A stretch of DNA of 36,532 nucleotides from Halovenus rubra (GTDB lineage: Archaea > Halobacteriota > Halobacteria > Halobacteriales > Haloarculaceae): assembly GCF_026586665.1 (NCBI RefSeq), contig NZ_JAODIY010000011.1, forward strand, positions 1-36,532. Direction: 5' to 3'. Under the pieces are notes generated by a model. That model saw only the letters and a list, made by a program, of their open reading frames with translations, searched no databases and was not told where the DNA came from. The number at the start of each line of letters is the position of its first letter. The stretch's first letter is position 1. Of the stretch, positions 7,872 to 15,517 are shown piece by piece. A program made the translations under genes and the position numbers.

Positions 7872-9362
7872 ATGGCGAACGATATCGACCATTTCTCGGA
7901 GAAACTGCAGGTACCGGAGGCACTGACGTTCGACGATGTGTTACTTAAGCCAAAGCAAAGCAACATCGAGCCGGATGAAGCCGGGACCACGACACAGGTT
8001 TCGACAAATGTCTCGCTTACTGTTCCTGTGCTCTCGGCAGCGATGGATACCGTGACTGAAAGCGGAATGGGGATTGCTATGGCCCGACACGGCGGTCTCG
8101 GAGTCCTTCACCGAAACATGGGGCTTGACCAGATGGTCGAAGAGATCGAGCGGGTCAAGAGCGCTGACGAACTCATCATTCCACTTGATGACGTGGTAAC
8201 CGTCGACCCAGAGACGAGCGTCCGTGAAGCAGACAACAGAATGGCCAAGGAAGGTGTCGGCGGCGCACCGGTCATCAATACAAACGGCGAAGTTCAGGGC
8301 ATTATCTCCTCGACTGACGTGCGACCACATCTCGAAGTCGACGAGAACGACCCCGTAACGAAGGCAATGACTGACGAAGTCATCACTGCACCACAGGATA
8401 TCGACGCCCGCGAGGCGTTTGACCTGATGTACGAACATAAGATTGAGCGTGTTCCGGTCGTCGACGACGAGAATCTGCTCGTCGGCTTGGTCACGATGCA
8501 GGGTATTCTCCAGCGCAGAGAGTTTGACGAAGCAGTGCGCGACGAGAACGGCAAACTGCGCATCGGTGTCGCAGTCGGTCCCTTCGAAAAAGAACGAGCC
8601 GAGGCCGCCGACGAAGCGGGTGCTGACATGCTGTTTATTGACTGTGCACACGCGCACAACGAGAGCGTCATAGAAAGTGCCCGCGACATCAAACAGCGTG
8701 TCGAGGCCGACGTAATTGTTGGAAACATCGGCACACGCGAGGCCGCCGAAGATGTAGTTGACTTTGCCGACGGCGTAAAGGTCGGCATTGGACCGGGTTC
8801 AATCTGTACAACTCGTGTCGTCACGGGCGCAGGGATGCCCCAGATTACCGCTATTGCACAGGTAGCCGATGTAGCCAGCAAACACAACGTTCCGGTCATT
8901 GCCGACGGTGGCATCCGGTACTCCGGTGACGCTATTAAGGCAATTGCCGCCGGAGCCGACGCAGTGATGCTGGGCTCGTACTTCGCTGGCACCGACGAGG
9001 CTCCCGGCCGAGTCATTACGATGAACGGTAAGAAGTACAAACAGTACCGCGGTATGGGCAGTGTCGGCGCAATGCAATCAGGTGGCGGCGACCGCTATCT
9101 CAAAGACACCGACGAAGACGATGACTACGTTCCCGAAGGTGTCGAGGCCGCAACGCCATACAAGGGAACAGTACAGTCGGAACTGAACCAACTCGTCGGC
9201 GGGATGCAGTCAGGCATGGGATATGTCGGTGCTGAGACCATCCCAGAGTTTAAACAGCGGGCCGAGTTTGTCCGCGTTTCCGCAGCTGGGCAACAAGAGA
9301 GTCACCCCCACGACGTCGTCATCACTGACGAAGCACCAAACTACAAACCGAACAGCGACTAA
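7872..9362 (+). CDS. guaB: Inosine-5'-monophosphate dehydrogenase
   Basis: The enzyme oxidises IMP to XMP with NAD+, the committed step of GMP synthesis. The 496-residue length is standard. The TIM barrel begins with LTFDDVLLKPKQSNIEPDE and continues with TVPVLSAAMDTVTESGMGIAMA. Two CBS domains occupy about residues 100-215 (IIPLDDVVTVDPETSV ... APQDIDAREAFDLMYEHKIERVPVVDDENLLVGLVT). The catalytic loop GIGPGSICTTRVVTGAG carries Cys312. The later IADGGIRYSGDAIKAIAAGADAVMLGS binds the phosphate, and KKYKQYRGMGSVGAM forms part of the flap. It is cytoplasmic. The gene appears monocistronic and probably leaderless. Confidence 0.98.
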   Translation: MANDIDHFSEKLQVPEALTFDDVLLKPKQSNIEPDEAGTTTQVSTNVSLTVPVLSAAMDTVTESGMGIAMARHGGLGVLHRNMGLDQMVEEIERVKSADELIIPLDDVVTVDPETSVREADNRMAKEGVGGAPVINTNGEVQGIISSTDVRPHLEVDENDPVTKAMTDEVITAPQDIDAREAFDLMYEHKIERVPVVDDENLLVGLVTMQGILQRREFDEAVRDENGKLRIGVAVGPFEKERAEAADEAGADMLFIDCAHAHNESVIESARDIKQRVEADVIVGNIGTREAAEDVVDFADGVKVGIGPGSICTTRVVTGAGMPQITAIAQVADVASKHNVPVIADGGIRYSGDAIKAIAAGADAVMLGSYFAGTDEAPGRVITMNGKKYKQYRGMGSVGAMQSGGGDRYLKDTDEDDDYVPEGVEAATPYKGTVQSELNQLVGGMQSGMGYVGAETIPEFKQRAEFVRVSAAGQQESHPHDVVITDEAPNYKPNSD

Positions 9363-9451
9363 GTCGATTTTCGGAGCGGGGACCCGGGTAGGTTCGTGCT
9401 GTGCAGGCAGATAGTGAAACGACAGTTCTCTGGGTTAGTCTCAGTCGAAAC

Positions 9452-9466
9452 ACACAGATTATAGGC
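9452..9466 (+). promoter_or_regulatory. Probable TATA element of the GNAT gene
   Basis: AGATTATAGG is centred about 25 bp before the ATG at 9484, the spacing expected for a leaderless haloarchaeal transcript. It supports the 9484 start over an in-frame TTG at 9481. Confidence 0.4.
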
Positions 9467-9483
9467 CGACAAACGACCTGTTG

Positions 9484-9921
9484 ATGAGTGAGTATGAAAT
9501 CCGTCGGATACCGGGGGACGGTGAGTTATCTGACGCGTACGATGTGCGCCGGGACGTGTTTATCCAGGAACAAAACGTATCCGAGGCCGAAGAGTGGGAC
9601 GGTAACGACGAGGATGCAGTGCATTATGTCGTCTACAACGACGGCTACCCAATCGGCACTGCACGGGTTCGTATTCCCGAAGCCCACCTTGCGAAAATTG
9701 AGCGGGTTGCGGTCCGGAAGCAGTACCGACAAGCGGGAATCGGACAGTTGTTGATGGAAACACTCGAAACAGAGGTCCGTGACCAGAATGCAACGGAGGT
9801 TCTCCTCCACGCACAGACGGCCGTCAAGCAGTTCTACGAGAAACTCGGGTATATGGCTACCAGTGACCACTTCAATGAGGCAGGTATTTCACACGTCAAG
9901 ATGACAAAACGCCTCGACTGA
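9484..9921 (+). CDS. GNAT family N-acetyltransferase
   Basis: This 145-residue protein has the GNAT fold with acetyl-CoA motif A at VRKQYRQAGIGQLLME (about residues 78-93, R/Q-x-x-G-x-G/A pattern). The preceding strand (LAKIERVAV) and the C-terminal FYEKLGYMATSDHFNEAGISHVKM are also typical. The N-terminal DAYDVRRDVFIQEQNVSEAEEWDGND matches the ElaA/YjcF-like subgroup, in which the substrate is usually unknown. It is cytoplasmic. The 3' end overlaps the end of the convergent ubiA-like gene by 26 bp. Confidence 0.88.
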   Translation: MSEYEIRRIPGDGELSDAYDVRRDVFIQEQNVSEAEEWDGNDEDAVHYVVYNDGYPIGTARVRIPEAHLAKIERVAVRKQYRQAGIGQLLMETLETEVRDQNATEVLLHAQTAVKQFYEKLGYMATSDHFNEAGISHVKMTKRLD

Positions 9922-10774
9922 GAAGCTCCTGTGCGAGCAACAGCAGTGCGAGCACGATGTGTTCGGCGTCGATAACAAAGCCATAGAAAAGGGGCCCTTT
10001 GTCTGTCGTCGCGACGAAACAGTAGCCAATCATATAGGCTGTATAGAGACACAAGAGGAGATAAACAGGACGGAGAACCTCAATTAGAACCAGTACAACA
10101 ACCAGAAGTGAGATAATCACGGTGGCGAACGTCGAGAGTTGGCGTGTAACTGCTGGTCCATACAGGACGGGCAGTGTCGCAATACCGGCCTCACTGTCTC
10201 CTTCGATATCTTTGATGTCGAACACCGCTGCTGCAATTGTAAGCGTCGCTGTAATGAACCCAGTCATGAACAGGATATCAGTGGTCCAGAGAACGTCGTA
10301 GTAGACACCAACACCCGCGGGGATGAGTCCCCAAGAGAAACCGACCAAGAGATTCTTCACCAGCAGGACTCTCTTTAACCCTACTACGGAGTATAGCACC
10401 GCGACAAGCAGGGGGATGACCATTGCAGGTGCACCAGAAATCGATTGCTGGATTGCGAGACTGGTCGCGAGGAAGTAAAGAAGGCCACCGATAGCCAGCA
10501 GCCCTTTGCCATACTGTTCAACGAACGAGGCCCGTTTCGGGATGTTTTGTTTGTCCTCAGTAAAGTCCGAGATTCGGTTGTACGAGTAAACGAACATCGC
10601 CGCTGCAAAGACAATAAACAAGGGAAGCGAGTCAATCGATAGCTCGGCCAGAATAATCGTCGAGACGGCGACACTGGTTGCAGAGACCGAAATAAGGATA
10701 TTCGAGTGAACAAGCGTCTCAATCAGAGACAAGAAAGCGTCCGGGATATCTTCGAAGCCAATATCAGTTCCCAT
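9896..10774 (-). CDS. UbiA family prenyltransferase
   Basis: The 292-residue integral membrane enzyme would transfer a prenyl chain to an acceptor. Two Asp-rich motifs bind the diphosphate through Mg2+: NRISDFTEDKQN in the first half and DIKDIEGDSEAG in the second. Eight or nine hydrophobic helices surround them. Candidate roles in haloarchaea include menaquinone synthesis, geranylgeranylglyceryl-phosphate modification, or heme/carotenoid-related prenylation. The sequence alone does not decide. I place the start at the ATG at 10774 rather than 90 bp upstream, because the extra N-terminal residues (MFLSFIVDPVSCDVFF) lack family character. Its upstream side faces the left end of the integrated element. 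Confidence 0.85.
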   Translation of the reverse strand: MGTDIGFEDIPDAFLSLIETLVHSNILISVSATSVAVSTIILAELSIDSLPLFIVFAAAMFVYSYNRISDFTEDKQNIPKRASFVEQYGKGLLAIGGLLYFLATSLAIQQSISGAPAMVIPLLVAVLYSVVGLKRVLLVKNLLVGFSWGLIPAGVGVYYDVLWTTDILFMTGFITATLTIAAAVFDIKDIEGDSEAGIATLPVLYGPAVTRQLSTFATVIISLLVVVLVLIEVLRPVYLLLCLYTAYMIGYCFVATTDKGPLFYGFVIDAEHIVLALLLLAQELLSRGVLSS

Positions 10775-10951
10775 TGGGTGTAGCTCGTAGCGTTGTACCG
10801 TTGGATACGTGCCTACAAAAAAGACATCACAGGACACAGGATCAACAATAAAAGAGAGAAACACCAGCGACAGTCCATTGACGCGTCACGTTGGTTCCTT
10901 GCAAAACAGGACGACACTCACTGTCTCGTTATTAGTTGACAGACCGTTGTA

Positions 10952-10972
10952 CGGGCCGGGCGCGATTTGAAC
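10952..10972. repeat. attL: 21-bp copy of the tRNA-Lys 3' end
   Basis: The 21 bases beginning CGGGCCGG and ending TTTGAAC are identical to 15325-15345. That segment of the intact tRNA-Lys gene runs from discriminator base G73 through the T loop. Looser similarity continues beyond it (GACACGACC here versus ACGCGACC there). It lies 95 bp before the integrase ATG, as is usual for tyrosine-integrase elements integrated at a tRNA 3' end. Confidence 0.85.
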
Positions 10973-10988
10973 GACACGACCTCCCTCC

Positions 10989-11023
10989 GGCGGTTTCACC
11001 GCCTCCGGGAACCGCAGATGCGG
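10989..11023. repeat. Two small hairpins between attL and the integrase
   Basis: GGCGG-TTTCA-CCGCC (10989-11003) and CCGCA-GA-TGCGG (11012-11023) form adjacent 5-bp stems. They may be integrase arm sites, a leader structure or chance. The region is GC-rich. Confidence 0.35.
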
Positions 11024-11066
11024 ATACCTGAGGGTCGCTGTTGGTGGACTGAGCGCAAGACCCACC

Positions 11067-12089
11067 ATGACGACTAACCTCAAACCACTCGAACCGCAAG
11101 AAGCGAAGGACTGGTATCTCGAAAACCGCCGTGGCGAACTTGCCGATGCTACCTATCGAGCGCACAAGTACTGACTCTCTCCATTCGTTGAATGGTGCAA
11201 CGGCGAAGGAAACGTGAGCAATATGAACGACCTCAGTGGTCGGTACTTCCACCAGTACAAGAAATGGCGACGGGAGAAAGGTGACTGCAACAAGGTCACG
11301 ATGGCGACGCAACTGAGTACACTCAAAGTCTTCATCAACTTCTGCGAGAGCATTGACGCCGTCCAGCCTGGACTGTCCGATTACATCGACCCTCCGACGA
11401 TGAAGAACAAGGAGGACGTGAACGACGACTACATAGACACCGACACCGCGCAGGCCATCATCGAATACCAGCGGAACTTCAACTACTCTCAACGCGAACA
11501 CGTCATCTTCGAGCTACTGTGGCACACCGGGATGAGGAATGGCGCGCTCCGGGCTATCGACCTTGGCGACTACAACAACGAGGAACGAACTCTCGAAGTG
11601 CATCACCGTCCGGACGAAGAAACTCCGCTAAAGAACGGGAAAGAAGGCGAACGTGTCGTCTCTCTCAAGCCGAAAGTCAACCAGATTGTGCAGGACTACA
11701 TCGACCATCATCGCTTCGCCAAAACGGACGAGTTTGGACGTAAACCGTTACTGACGACACGCCAAGGCCGTATCTCAAAGACCTCTATCCGAAGCAACTG
11801 CTATCGAGCTACCCGACCCTGCGATTATGGACTGGACTGCCCACACGGCCGAGACCCCCAAAACTGTGATGCGGCAAATTCCTATCACGCCGCCTCGAAG
11901 TGTCCATCATCCCATGCTTCCCATTCACTGCGGAAAGGTGCAATTACCCACGCTCGCCGCAGTGAAATCCCCATTGAGGCAGTTTCTGAACGAATGGACG
12001 TGAGCGCAGACGTGTTGAAGAAGCATTACGACAAGCGCACGAAGAAGCAGGAGATGAAGAACCGCCGAGGATACTTCGACAATATCTGA
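11067..12089 (+). pseudogene. Tyrosine recombinase (integrase) interrupted by one in-frame TGA
   Basis: Translation from the ATG at 11067 gives MTTNLKPLEPQEAKDWYLEN, then RAHKY followed by TGA at 11172-11174, then LSPFVEWCNGEGNVSN in the same frame to 12089. The full product would be 340 residues. The N-terminal SAM-like DNA-binding domain spans about residues 10-105. The catalytic domain has Arg157 (HTGMRNGALR), His286 and Arg289 (HSLRKGAI) and Tyr321 (LKKHYDKR), so the active site is intact. Relatives, as I recall them, have Arg at the stop, which points to a CGA-to-TGA change. An internal GTG at 11214 or ATG at 11224 could restart translation, but would lose part of the DNA-binding domain. 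Integration was most likely into tRNA-Lys by this enzyme. Confidence 0.85.
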
Positions 12090-12160
12090 CCCATGGAGGG
12101 CAATAAACAAAGGGGCATCTTCCGTGTCAAGCTACCACAGTAGCAAGCCACCGCCCAGAA

Positions 12161-12955
12161 TCACCAACCACCGGAGAATTCGCACTTTAGACCTACTTTC
12201 TCCGGAAGTTCCGATACATATCGTTGCTTATCTTCGGCGCTTAGACCTGTGAATAAGTAATAGCCACCAGACACTCGCCGTTGTCCACTCATATTGGAGC
12301 CGTCCGGATGTTCGGGTTTGTCACTGAGGAGCGCACGACTCCCGCGTCCTGTACCCGGAATGTAGGGAATCTCAATCTCATCCACAAGCCCCTCCTCCCC
12401 AATTAGGTAGTTCGCGAGCGAAGCCATTGCGTCAGATTGCACGTCCTCATACTGATGGCTGTAAGTACGTGAAGATTCGAACTTGGTATTTTCTAACAGC
12501 GAGGCTCTTGCCTGGCGAATCAGGAACTAGCGATTCAAAGAATTACAGCCACCAGTATCAGTCACTCGAAATACCTCTCCTCCATTTCGGGTGAGGCGAA
12601 TCACATATTTCTCGTTTTCTAATTCGTCGTCACCCTTGGGTGACTCTCGAACAACAGTTGTCCGGTGTGCTTGTTCCTCCAAAGTCTCAATCAGGTCATC
12701 GACGAATCCTTTCGCCTCATCTTCGACCTGTTGTGATACCGCGTTTCCAGCTACTTCTGTAACCAAAGCCGTCACGTCTTCTGCGAGGTCTTCTTTGTTC
12801 CCTCGGAGTGATGCGACCGCGTCATGCACTGCCTGAATCTTCTCTGCAATTTGTCGGGACTCCCCAGAGTCAATGGACTTACGCGAAAGAGCCTTCGAGC
12901 AAGCAGGGGAGTTCCAGCACTGTCGTAAGAATTCCGTAGCGTAGCTCATAGTCAT
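12161..12955 (-). pseudogene. Hypothetical protein gene split by an in-frame TAG (codon 143)
   Basis: The first part, 142 residues from ATG 12955, begins MTMSYATEFLRQCWNSPACS and is preceded by GAGGT at a fair distance for a ribosome site. Amber codon TAG at 12529-12527 follows NSLNR. The same frame then stays open for 121 further residues (FLIRQARASLLENTKFE ... YYLFTGLSAEDKQRYVSELPEKVGLKCEFSGGW) to 12161. Read through, the product is about 263 residues. I do not recognise the family. The N-terminal half is helical and charged; the C-terminal half has a short glycine-rich beta segment. A GTG at 12442 could start a separate 93-residue product, but unbroken reading across the TAG argues for one gene with a nonsense change. 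Confidence 0.6.
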
Positions 12956-13263
12956 CTCAGACCTCTTACTTTCTACGTCTGACTACGTCGCAGGGGAAAA
13001 TCGTAAAGTAACGTCTGCTAATTCCCCCTCCATGCAGAGAATCGTGTGGTTCGACTTCCAGAGTTGGTGTTTGACGGTCAGAACAAGCTGAGACGATAGG
13101 CAAGATGACTATGGACTATCAGACGGAATACCCTCATAGCGAAGACCTCGCGTAATGAGTCTCACCTAAGCCGTTCGTGAATCCATCTGTCTCACATCTG
13201 CTCGAAGTAAGGGACTGCCGTCTCGGCGGAGAGGAGTTTCCGTTTGATAGCACATAGTCATCT
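12932..13263. repeat. Three copies of a 26-bp sequence, two in inverted orientation
   Basis: The 26-bp unit starts AGATGACTATG and ends ACGGAA. Copies are at 13103-13128 (+), 13238-13263 (- strand) and 12932-12957 (- strand, the start of the amber-split gene). The first two match at 23 of 26 positions and can form a stem around 109 bases. The third matches the second at 21 of 26. All three would encode MTM-x-Y-x-T-E. They may be fossil gene starts or operator/origin-like repeats. Confidence 0.65.
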
Positions 13264-13423
13264 CAGCATGGCAATCCCCTGTCCCCTCAAAAAAATGAAT
13301 TAGTTGGGTTGATGTGCGATTTCTCTACTGGTACGCTCTTATCTGAACAACTCAGCAGGGTCAGTCGTAATACACCTCATGTCCAGCGCAATAACAATGA
13401 TTAGGGAAGGTAGATGGGGCATT
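12956..13423. other. Repeat-rich gap within the integrated element
   Basis: No intact gene is seen in 468 bp. The two fossil starts of the repeat family open short frames of 16 codons (+, from 13105) and 31 codons (- strand, from 13262), both soon stopped. The remainder is AT-rich near 13290-13320 and holds the end of the lipoprotein transcript. Confidence 0.5.
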
Positions 13424-14014
13424 TTACCTGAAAAGTTCGTAATCCAAAGTAACATCAACTCTGTCATTGTCGAAATTTGTAGGCGGAGATGTACGACCCT
13501 TATTAGTATTATCTATGACAAGACAGTACTCAGTGTCACCACTGAGTTGAACTTCATTATTTGCAGATAGGGTATCAAGTTCACTTCCCGCCGGATAGTA
13601 TTCCCACTCTGTTCCATCTTCGAAATACCGGAAATTTGCACTGTCCATCAGTATCACATCAATTCTTATATCATTCTGAACTCTGGCGTTGTAGGATAGT
13701 GTCGCTGCCTGTCTCGGACTAAATTGCAAATATTGGTAATAATCCTCGTTCAAATCATATGTTTCCCTCCCTTGATTGAACAATTCACTCCTGGTACTAT
13801 CGGAAGGAAAGTCATCTTCAATATCAGGAACACCATCCCCATCCGAATCCACAGGGGTATCTTCTCCATCAGAATTCCCGTTACCACCACTAAGACTACC
13901 GTCGTTTCCATCGTCATTATTCTCCCCTTCGGTACATCCTGCGAAGCCGCCTACCATACCCACCGAGATTCCTGCGAGAAACCGTCGTCGAGTCTTTCTC
14001 AGTTTATCACCCAT
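13424..14014 (-). CDS. Tat lipoprotein with a calcium-binding-type aspartate repeat
   Basis: The 196-residue protein starts at the ATG at 14014. Its Tat signal has TRRRFLAG (RR at residues 9-11) and a lipobox ending FAGC (Cys27). A Gly/Asn/Asp-rich linker (NDDGNDGSLSGG) leads to DSDGDGVPDIEDDFPSD near residues 55-71, a thrombospondin type 3-like D-x-D-G-D-G-x-x-D calcium motif. A beta-rich C-terminal domain of about 100 residues (YYQYLQFSPRQAATLSYNARV ... TEYCLVIDNTNKG) resembles haloarchaeal surface domains that follow such linkers. It should be anchored outside the cell. It is the only long intact minus-strand gene of the element. A longer start at 14062 would put 16 residues before the Tat motif and is less likely. 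Confidence 0.8.
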   Translation of the reverse strand: MGDKLRKTRRRFLAGISVGMVGGFAGCTEGENNDDGNDGSLSGGNGNSDGEDTPVDSDGDGVPDIEDDFPSDSTRSELFNQGRETYDLNEDYYQYLQFSPRQAATLSYNARVQNDIRIDVILMDSANFRYFEDGTEWEYYPAGSELDTLSANNEVQLSGDTEYCLVIDNTNKGRTSPPTNFDNDRVDVTLDYELFR

Positions 14015-14232
14015 GTTTACCCCATTATTTGGTTTATACTTAATATTAATCAAAGATGACATCTAAAATGTTCTTATAGAATTTTGATACTTATATCTTC
14101 CTTAACTTGCCTTAGTCTTATTAGTATACTATTTACTTTCTGTATTATAATGAGAACAGACACAAACTGCCAGTAGGCAAGGTGTCTTACAGCGGTAGAT
14201 TCTTTAGTTGAGTGTGATAATTTCTCTTTTGT

Positions 14233-14765
14233 ATGAGTAGAGGCCAGCTTGAAAGCTATCTCGCAAGTGATGAAGAACTATTACTCGTATTTATCGCGGA
14301 GAGCGTTGTTCAAGGTAAAGATGGCCAGAATGGCAATCACGATTTCTCTGAATCGGAATATACCTTCGGCGCCACAGACCGAAGAGTCGTCTATTTGACT
14401 GAGTCCGGGGGTTTCAAAGATATTGATTATCAGCATGTTAGTTCAATAGAGACCGAAGTGGAGGAAGACAATTCCGACCAAGGGACTGTTTAGCTGTGGG
14501 TGTCTGTGGGGGTGTCATGTTACTTGGAGGGTTGAGTGCACTCGGTGACGAGCCGGGTACTGCGTTAGGGGGGCTTCTTTTGGGAGCTGGTCTCTTGGCT
14601 CTTGGAGTGAAAATATTACAAGATGCAGAGACTACCGAGAAGCAGAAAATCAAGTTCATTACTGGCGACGAGGCCCACCAACAAATCGAAGTTACACTGG
14701 GTTCAGGCGTCGATGACAGCGTTGGCGCAGAACTGAGTCGAATTCTACGTGAGCAAAGGTCATGA
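14233..14765 (+). pseudogene. PH domain-like membrane protein, split by a frameshift
   Basis: Two abutting frames make one expected protein of about 177 residues. The first frame (14233-14493) has MSRGQLESYLASDEELLLVF, then EYTFGATDRRVVYLTESGGFKDIDYQHVSSIETE, the start of a bacterial-type PH domain, and ends at TAG (14491-14493). The second frame (to 14765) has a hydrophobic hairpin (VCGGVMLLGGLSALGDEPGTALGGLLLGAGLLALGVKIL) followed by KQKIKFITGDEAHQQIEVTLG, the closing strands of the same fold. A one-base loss near 14486-14490 (GGACTGTTTAGC) would explain the split. The alternative is two separately translated parts, with GTG at 14496 starting the second. The next gene overlaps it by 4 bp (ATGA). 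Its role is unknown. Confidence 0.6.
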
Positions 14766-15085
14766 AATTCGATTTATTGTTATGTCATGGTAAATCTGAG
14801 CGTTGTCTCAGCTACAGTGGTTACCAATTTCCTCTTTGTACTCGATGTACAGGCATCCTCATAGGATGCGTAATTGCACTTCTAATTGAGATAATTGTAG
14901 GATTGCCTCCCATCATTTTTCTCCCACTGTACATCCTCTTGGGATTTCCTGCAACAATTGATGGAATAACTCAACTAATGCGGAACAGAGAAAGCAATAA
15001 CCAAACTCGTCTTATCACGGGCATAGTTGGTGCCTTAGGGTTTATGCTATTCTTCCGGACCCTCAGATTCTTACTAAGGCTCTGA
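14762..15085 (+). CDS. DUF2085 family membrane protein
   Basis: The 107-residue product carries the signature of DUF2085: LLCHGKSERCLSYSGYQFPLCTRCTGI near residues 6-32, with four conserved cysteines (C8, C15, C26 and C29), followed by three hydrophobic helices. The cysteines probably bind a metal or form disulfides at the membrane. Its function is unknown. The gene overlaps the PH-like gene by 4 bp, so the two are transcribed together. Codon usage is AT-rich compared with the chromosome, in line with acquisition. It is the last gene of the element before attR. Confidence 0.85.
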   Translation: MKFDLLLCHGKSERCLSYSGYQFPLCTRCTGILIGCVIALLIEIIVGLPPIIFLPLYILLGFPATIDGITQLMRNRESNNQTRLITGIVGALGFMLFFRTLRFLLRL

Positions 15086-15324
15086 ATTACAAGTGCTATA
15101 CTCATATTGAACGATTTATAGTGAATTACTTCAAGAACACAGTGGTATCTACGTCAGGCTAATATCGGCTAAGATGCAACCACAGGACAGCGCGCACCCC
15201 AAACACATACGAAACGAACTAACACCAAAATCCCGGTCATATCCGAACCTTATAGTGACTCTAACCCTTACAAAGAGACAGTTCAGCCGCTAACAGTCTG
15301 ACTCTGTATCCATCGTTCAGAAAG

Positions 15325-15345
15325 CGGGCCGGGCGCGATTTGAAC
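15325..15345. repeat. attR: 3' part of the intact tRNA-Lys
   Basis: These 21 bases run from the discriminator base (G73, complement at 15325) into the T loop of tRNA-Lys and are identical to the copy at 10952-10972. The intact tRNA is on this side, so the element lies downstream (3') of the tRNA. Confidence 0.85.
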
Positions 15346-15398
15346 ACGCGACCGACGGATTAAGAGTCCGTCGCTCTGCCAAACTGAGCTACCGGCCC
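15325..15398 (-). tRNA. trnK: tRNA-Lys (CTT)
   Basis: On the minus strand GGGCCGG (15398-15392) pairs with CCGGCCC (15332-15326), with discriminator G at 15325. The D arm is GCTC...GAGC, the anticodon stem GACGG/CCGTC, and the anticodon loop CTCTTAA with anticodon CTT. The T arm is GCGTG-TTCAAAT-CGCGC. It is 74 nt long, has no intron and does not encode CCA. It is the attachment site of the element to its left. Confidence 0.96.
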
Positions 15399-15517
15399 CA
15401 AGCAATCAGTGTTTATCGTACGTGATTAATATACGTTTCTTTCCCAGGACAAGCAATACATACATTCGAAGAATTATTCGAAATGTTTATGATGAGGAGC
15501 TTCGATTCGGTTGATAC

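Larger units (their letters stand above)
10952..15345. mobile_element. 4.4-kb integrated genetic element at tRNA-Lys, apparently decaying
   Basis: The boundaries are the two 21-bp att copies. Inside are a tyrosine integrase (stop-interrupted), a long minus-strand gene split by TAG, a repeat-rich gap, a Tat lipoprotein and a small plus-strand cluster (PH-like, DUF2085). Host genes flank it: ubiA-like on the left, and tRNA-Lys and a TM-helix gene on the right. No replication, capsid or conjugation gene is visible, so it is a remnant or a small integrative element of the pleolipovirus/plasmid-like integrase class. The interior is more AT-rich than its neighbours and three of its six genes are damaged. 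Confidence 0.8.

Noticed and set aside
7941-9040. Antisense frames of 238 and 248 codons inside guaB
   Set aside because: Strong IMP dehydrogenase motifs on the plus strand explain this DNA, and the antisense products are Ser/Thr/Cys-rich.
10932-11501. A 189-codon minus-strand frame over the integrase start
   Set aside because: The plus strand carries integrase homology, and the minus product has no recognisable domain.
11172-12529. Selenocysteine or pyrrolysine recoding at the TGA and TAG codons of the element
   Set aside because: No recoding signal was recognised and no Pyl or Sec gene is in the window. The adjacent TGA in the IS6 gene is the same kind of change, so simple decay is preferred.
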